Shown here one piece after another: positions 60,401-64,000 of a DNA stretch of 64,000 nt. Position numbers and translations under genes: made by a program. The stretch's first letter is position 1, and each line of letters starts with the position of its first letter. Location of the stretch: positions 62,001 to 126,000 of the forward strand of contig JAGAYZ010000015.1 of the NCBI GenBank assembly GCA_017940245.1. The letters run 5' to 3'. Origin of the DNA: Muribaculaceae bacterium (lineage in GTDB: Bacteria > Bacteroidota > Bacteroidia > Bacteroidales > Muribaculaceae). The notes below the pieces were generated by a model. That model saw only the letters and a list, made by a program, of their open reading frames with translations. It was not told where the DNA came from and made no database searches.

Positions 60401-62610
60401 TTGCGGCCCGTACCACTAAGCTTGACTGCTGTTGTATTGGTAACATAATAACTAATCGTCCTAACATCTGTATTAGTTCGGCTATTATAACCAATTGCAC
60501 GAGCTGTTGCACTTGTAAAAAAAGCACTACTTCCATTAAATGGATTGGTATATGACGCTTCACTAGTCCAAGTTGTTCCCGCATAGGTGTTGTTTGTTCC
60601 CAAACTACACTCTATCCAAGCTTGAGGATGACCACTACCGACAGTTGAACTTGTAGTTGAATACCTTGCACCAACAAATGCACCATAGGTTGGCAAAGTC
60701 AACCACGCTATTCCATTTTCGCTATATTCAGTGTACTTATACAGATTGTTGACCAGAGCAGTGCGCCAGCCAGCTTCGTCGATGGTGGCATACTTGGCGA
60801 TGTCGAGGTAGGCATCGCTGGCAGTGCCGCCGGTGCTGACTTCAGCATTAAGCGCCACCGTCTGCGCCTCGGCACCATTGCTGGTGAGCGTCACAGTGCC
60901 GGTATAAGTTCCATCGTCGGCAGGAGCCGTAAATGTTACAGTCACCGTAACAGGTGTATTATCGCTGATGCTTGCCGCCGGGATTGTTGCTGGCGACACG
61001 GTAAACATAGTGCTATTTGCACCGCTCAAAGCGAGTGCCACATCGCTACTGATGAAGCGACCCGTCACATTAAACGTCTGTGTGGTCTGTTGCTCGGCAT
61101 CGGCAGTAAACGAAAGTGCCGTGGGCGACACCACCAGCGTGGGAGTCGCAGCCTGGGCAGTGCCGGTAATGGGCACTGTCACGGTCGAAGCCCCATTGCT
61201 GCTCAGCGAGAGTGTGGCACTGGTCGTGCCGGCTAACGTGGGCGCATAGGTAACGGTAATGGTGCCGCCACTGGTGCCGAGCGAGGTTTTGTCGATGCTA
61301 TATACATTTGCACCTGAAATCGAAGCGGTGATGTTTTGGCTCAGATTGGTGCCGGTCACGGTCACCGTCTTTGTGTAGGTGCGTGTTGCATAGGCATCGG
61401 CAAAGGTCACATTCGTTGGGTTAGCCGTGATTGTGGGGCCTTGAGCCGTTCCGCTCAGAGGCACCGTCACGCTGTTGGCACCCGTTCCTGTTGTGGTAAG
61501 CACCAGATTGGCAGTCGAGTTACCGCCTGCGGTGGGATGCCATGTCACGGTCACCGTTTGTGGTGAAGCCGTGAAGCTGGTAGGCGACACGCTATAGTAT
61601 CCATTGGCATCGTTCTGGATAGCTGCTGTGATGTTGCCCTGCAGGTTACTACCGGTAATGGTCACCGTTTTGGTATAGGTCGAGCCGCTATTGCCAGTAA
61701 AGGTCAAGCTGGTGGGATTGGCCGCAATCACGGGTGCGGTATAGACGCCCTTTCCAGTGAGTACCACGGTCACCGTAGTGGCATTGCTGCTGGTGAGCGT
61801 CACAGTGCCGGTATAGTCGGCAGTGGTGTAGGCCGTGGGCTTGAAGGTGACGGTGATGGTCGCGCCATCACCCTCGGCTGTAGCTTTTGCGACGCTGGTC
61901 GGTGAGATGGAAAACGCCGACGAGCCACTCTTGGCAAGCGTGATGTTGCCTTCGAGGTTGGCACCGGTCACGGTAAACGTCTGGGTATAGGTACCACCAG
62001 CCACTTGGTCACCAAACGCCACACTGGCTGGCGTAGCCGTAATGCGAGGCGTATTCGTATTATTCAAAATGTATTCAATTCCAGCTAGGGCATTTATAAT
62101 GCCATTTCCTCGTTGCTTGGCAGGGCTGGCAGGATTACTGTAGGCTGTTGCCGTATGTGCAATCACATCTTTCACGCCATCAACATCTAGCGTAGGATCA
62201 GCCTGTAAATAAAGTGCCACAACACCTGCCGAAATTGGCGTTGCCATTGATGTTCCACTCATCCAACCCCAGTAATCATAAGTGTTGGAACCCAACGAGA
62301 CACGATATGAACCATACGAATTTGAAATATAACCCGAAGTGTCATGACGATTCAGTGAAGAGACAACTGAATGGCCTGGAGCTGTGATGAACGGGTGGTT
62401 TACGCCATTATAATCTGTTCCAAAACTTGAAAAGTAGGCCACGTCACCTTCATCATACGATCCATTGCTAAGCTGAGAGGTGCGACTGCCATAATAAGTA
62501 GGCACAGTCAGTCGAGTTGCTGCTGCACCCACACTGATTGTTTTACTACCTGTCATATCATCACACATAGTACCATCCGACAGACCTGCGCTCAATGTAT
62601 AACCACTCAC
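57433..62610 (-). CDS. C-terminal fragment of a giant secreted S8 subtilase
   Basis: A 1725-codon frame in the same phase as the fragment upstream, separated from it by a single TAA. Residues 1-125 are the second half of a subtilase catalytic domain with SGTSMATP around Ser121. Residues about 185-595 are a series of ASH/Hydin-like sandwich repeats (VAFGDQVAGGTYTQTFTVTG, LTFTGNSGSTYTKTVTITGS, and so on). From about 600 to 1480 come three copies of a unit of about 320 residues, each with LDIAKYATIDEAGW (or LNIAKYATINAAGW, LDIANYGTISTGNW) and a sandwich domain. The end (VARYNVAGQRVDKNYRGVVI, then SDGTSRKVVVR) is the Bacteroidales C-terminal sorting-like tail. The GTG at 62610 follows the stop and is unlikely to be a true start. 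Confidence 0.82.
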   Translation of the reverse strand: MSGYTLSAGLSDGTMCDDMTGSKTISVGAAATRLTVPTYYGSRTSQLSNGSYDEGDVAYFSSFGTDYNGVNHPFITAPGHSVVSSLNRHDTSGYISNSYGSYRVSLGSNTYDYWGWMSGTSMATPISAGVVALYLQADPTLDVDGVKDVIAHTATAYSNPASPAKQRGNGIINALAGIEYILNNTNTPRITATPASVAFGDQVAGGTYTQTFTVTGANLEGNITLAKSGSSAFSISPTSVAKATAEGDGATITVTFKPTAYTTADYTGTVTLTSSNATTVTVVLTGKGVYTAPVIAANPTSLTFTGNSGSTYTKTVTITGSNLQGNITAAIQNDANGYYSVSPTSFTASPQTVTVTWHPTAGGNSTANLVLTTTGTGANSVTVPLSGTAQGPTITANPTNVTFADAYATRTYTKTVTVTGTNLSQNITASISGANVYSIDKTSLGTSGGTITVTYAPTLAGTTSATLSLSSNGASTVTVPITGTAQAATPTLVVSPTALSFTADAEQQTTQTFNVTGRFISSDVALALSGANSTMFTVSPATIPAASISDNTPVTVTVTFTAPADDGTYTGTVTLTSNGAEAQTVALNAEVSTGGTASDAYLDIAKYATIDEAGWRTALVNNLYKYTEYSENGIAWLTLPTYGAFVGARYSTTSSTVGSGHPQAWIECSLGTNNTYAGTTWTSEASYTNPFNGSSAFFTSATARAIGYNSRTNTDVRTISYYVTNTTAVKLSGTGRNGTNATYPASLKVYECTKNGDNLIPSTTATKSLTNSSTTTFTLTADDLEASKIYKVETSIYRGYMYEIAFQTPLNKPSLSVTPSELSIKAAPGETATATFNVKGRLLTDNVAVTLTDQNGVFAVNPTNISISDAQAGSDVTVSFSSETEGTFTGTVTVVSGNLSETISLIGVSADGGTASDNYLNIAKYATINAAGWPTSSIENLYQYKEYPEDDCAWLTVANYGVNIASDTQKWFTPNTIKSSAGSWDATDIFFGDDTYFGATGTSYYANWTEDYQDFYVTNCTLVKQYAYNSSSNYPLIMTIYECTENADGTLTAGTTAVQTIQSTVYSATELITSSALDASKIYKIRVYNDYSRLYEIGFQTPLTKPTLTIDPEELDFIAEPGQMQTQTFTLTGMRLTEDVTLILTDEKGVYDISVSSVSRADASAGVEVTVTFNAPEYDGSYRAQVMVSSGEASAQLGLYGSVGKPGSAYSRYLDIANYGTISTGNWYVDVIDNPYKYTENVTDQVAWLTMPVYMAREAWLYNDQNWVGNYNNYYIHVSETEGLAWDATDVFPGDDYYFTSTKSYGLGQVSTTNTDLAYTYYNVTNCTQVKAYGYNTSGTTSSYPAFIQIFELTENTDGTLTMSETRTDIQSTYTTSSDVTMTSIELDPAKIYRVYVGGARSYFYEVAFRTPLPDEKTLAELVDAGVEQQHYKIVAGDLRLVYVSGDSKKLYCKDDNQFASKSIIEEGQIDYVKTKAGLQNGDWDQSNWVVLYNSAGWSNEVVPLMGRRLKGVSGQFIDRTNPTVATSLVPQIYDETEQAVNYMENVNTYITCNFLGTTQTGSDGNTYFFVTPKPMEIAQINWAMWDEETGSFVVPPATGSSNQAHLDGGFYANDSEYDGTMPELRNGYVYNFVGMVRHEQVASSSIKAPRKAGVSNSYVVYPLSGMTDVGRVEGDVITAVSDLKAGAAVEVARYNVAGQRVDKNYRGVVIVMMSDGTSRKVVVR

Positions 62611-62616
62611 GCTTCC

Positions 62617-64000
62617 TTAGGATGCCAACTGGCTATAGTTGTTTTCGGTGAAAACGTTAATTACATTGCCAGCTTTTCCTGTAATGATATAAGCCACTTT
62701 GTAGGAACCTTGATTCCGTCCCAACTGTGCCCATATATTGATGTTGTAACGGTTATTGTTCGCATCAACACCACCTTCAATGGTAATACCTTGTGAACCG
62801 CTTGTACTAAAGTAACTCGATAGCGTGTTTGCACTAATTGTTCCACTACTCATTGCCTGACTCGTATAAACGGCCGTTCCACTACTATTAAGCACTTTAA
62901 CTGTAACCTTAAGTTCTTCGTTGGTGCTATTCCATATATCACAAGCGCCAACCAAGCCATAGCTACTGCTATAGTTACTATTAAAATAAGATGTTCCTGT
63001 GTGAATGACAGCCATGGCATCGCTATTGCTCGACAAAGTCTTTGTCGCATAGCCCGTGCAGTCAGCCTCATTACCTGCTGCCAATAGAATCACTGCACCA
63101 TATTTTTCTGCAACTTCGTCATAGCCTATGCTTGTTCCACTCTTGCCATCGTGAGGCCCTGTCTCACCACCAATGCTGATACTTATCACACACGGTTTTC
63201 CCACACTCTTGGCATAATTAGCTATGTACTTGGCACTATTAATTAAAGCTGTTTCTGTAAGATCCTCTCCACATCCAGCCAGCACCAAGTCCACATTAGG
63301 AGCCATACCGGAATAATTACCGACTTTTGATCCGGCCGCACAACCAGTAGTGTGCGTGCCATGGCTCGCACTCGTATCATCTGTTGTTTGTGCTGCAATC
63401 GCAGTGGCTGTGGTATACGCATATCCGGGAAGTTCCACTCCATCTATACTGGTCTTTACGCCACCAGTGCCGGCCGACGAGTCGTTTGGTTTATATATTG
63501 CTTTCACGCGTGTATTTCCGTCGGCATCTTTAAAAGCAAGATGATTAAACTCAATTCCATCATCAATAATGCCTAGAACCACGCCTGTCCCATCATACTC
63601 CTGTGGCAACCCATTATTTAAGCCATCCCACACCTTATCGGCATTAGTCACCGTCTTTGCCTCGTCAGTTAAAGGCTTTAACTTTCGGGCGATTGACACT
63701 TGTTTCACGCATTCTAGCTGTGAAACGGCTTCGATTTGACCTATTGGCACCCTGGCAGTAATGAAATGATCATATACCCCATTCACTTCCACACCGAGAT
63801 CTTCCAGGTCGGAGATTGAAGCCCCCTCATTCAAAGAGATAAAACAATCAACATATTCTACCCCTTGAATAGCTTGGGGTTTGGCAAATGTAGATTTCTT
63901 AATAACTGCCGTGTCCTCAAGAAGATTGTTTGCACGACGTTGTAGAAACACTTTTGTTCCCGCCGATAGTTTGTCAACTTCTTGAGCTAGAGCCGGCAAC
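62617..64000 (-). CDS. N-terminal fragment of the S8 subtilase, 5' end beyond window
   Basis: The frame runs from beyond the window edge (LPALAQ looks like the end of a signal peptide) to a TAA at 62617-62619. It carries a propeptide-like region (residues 1-130), the catalytic Asp in GVVLGIIDDGIEFNHL (about residue 146) and the catalytic His in SHGTHTTGCAAGS (about residue 213), and the N-containing oxyanion block LLAAGNEADC. The Ser half lies after the stop, so this fragment alone could not be active. Reading across the TAA gives a seamless subtilase. The first codon recognised here is a TTG (63997-63999), probably not the start. Confidence 0.82.
   Translation of the reverse strand, partial: LPALAQEVDKLSAGTKVFLQRRANNLLEDTAVIKKSTFAKPQAIQGVEYVDCFISLNEGASISDLEDLGVEVNGVYDHFITARVPIGQIEAVSQLECVKQVSIARKLKPLTDEAKTVTNADKVWDGLNNGLPQEYDGTGVVLGIIDDGIEFNHLAFKDADGNTRVKAIYKPNDSSAGTGGVKTSIDGVELPGYAYTTATAIAAQTTDDTSASHGTHTTGCAAGSKVGNYSGMAPNVDLVLAGCGEDLTETALINSAKYIANYAKSVGKPCVISISIGGETGPHDGKSGTSIGYDEVAEKYGAVILLAAGNEADCTGYATKTLSSNSDAMAVIHTGTSYFNSNYSSSYGLVGACDIWNSTNEELKVTVKVLNSSGTAVYTSQAMSSGTISANTLSSYFSTSGSQGITIEGGVDANNNRYNINIWAQLGRNQGSYKVAYIITGKAGNVINVFTENNYSQLAS

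Overview
The window looks like chromosome of a gut-type Bacteroidales bacterium, most likely from the Muribaculaceae/Prevotellaceae side of the order. The reasons are the Bacteroidetes promoter form TAnnTTTG upstream of many genes, the near absence of Shine-Dalgarno sites, and order-typical families: an OmpA-type porin, DUF4494, an acyl-ACP thioesterase, a cthe_2159-type carbohydrate-binding lipoprotein, secreted dockerin and S8 protease proteins, and Ptb-Buk. The genus cannot be fixed by reading alone. I see no tRNA, rRNA, CRISPR array, transposase, integrase or replication origin.

Layout. 1-7.1 kb (minus strand): OmpA porin (cut by the window edge), transketolase, sugar MFS transporter, and an operon of a FabK/nitronate monooxygenase-like enzyme, DUF4494 and the PLP protein YggS. 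7.2-12.5 kb: secreted dockerin protein, an IMPACT-family protein on the plus strand, then the minus-strand run ybaK-aroC-radical SAM-acyl-ACP thioesterase. 12.5-25.9 kb: thioredoxin-like DUF5106 protein, a regulatory stretch with a small HTH gene, TolB-like propeller, outer-membrane barrel, PAP2 phosphatase, glycosyltransferase, tilS, uvrB, the beta-helix lipoprotein and YgiQ-type radical SAM protein. 26-28.5 kb: an AT-richer patch with a graspetide-type ATP-grasp ligase and its candidate precursor, a frameshifted uracil-DNA-glycosylase-like gene, and a roughly 200-nt rod-shaped RNA resembling 6S RNA. 28.5-39 kb: lipoproteins, an ECF sigma factor fused to a membrane segment and an outer-membrane barrel, an MBOAT/SGNH acyltransferase pair, an HD hydrolase, a trypsin-like protease, Fe/Mn superoxide dismutase beside rubredoxin, a tandem PAP2 phosphatase and SanA.

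39-47.6 kb is an AT-richer accessory island and the strongest candidate for an undescribed system. A WYL regulator precedes three transcription units, each headed by the same palindrome (TTGCGAACA-N3-TGTTCGCAA) exactly 8 nt before an identical TAACTTTG box. The units encode a LOTUS/OST-HTH-DUF3825 protein (predicted RNA binder), a DUF3696-type ATPase with a translationally close partner carrying an HDR-type motif, and a set of unrecognised proteins including a very acidic 53-residue one. The LOTUS gene sits as a cassette between two identical 46-bp promoter/operator repeats. The layout fits a WYL-controlled phage-defence or RNA-stress module, but that function is inference.

47.8-64 kb: ptb-buk, DUF2284 and DUF6440 proteins, PASTA protein plus RluD-type pseudouridine synthase, an acyltransferase, a metallophosphoesterase, Tex, and a giant secreted subtilase interrupted by one in-frame stop codon. 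Two families of dispersed repeat elements that end in promoter boxes recur between genes.
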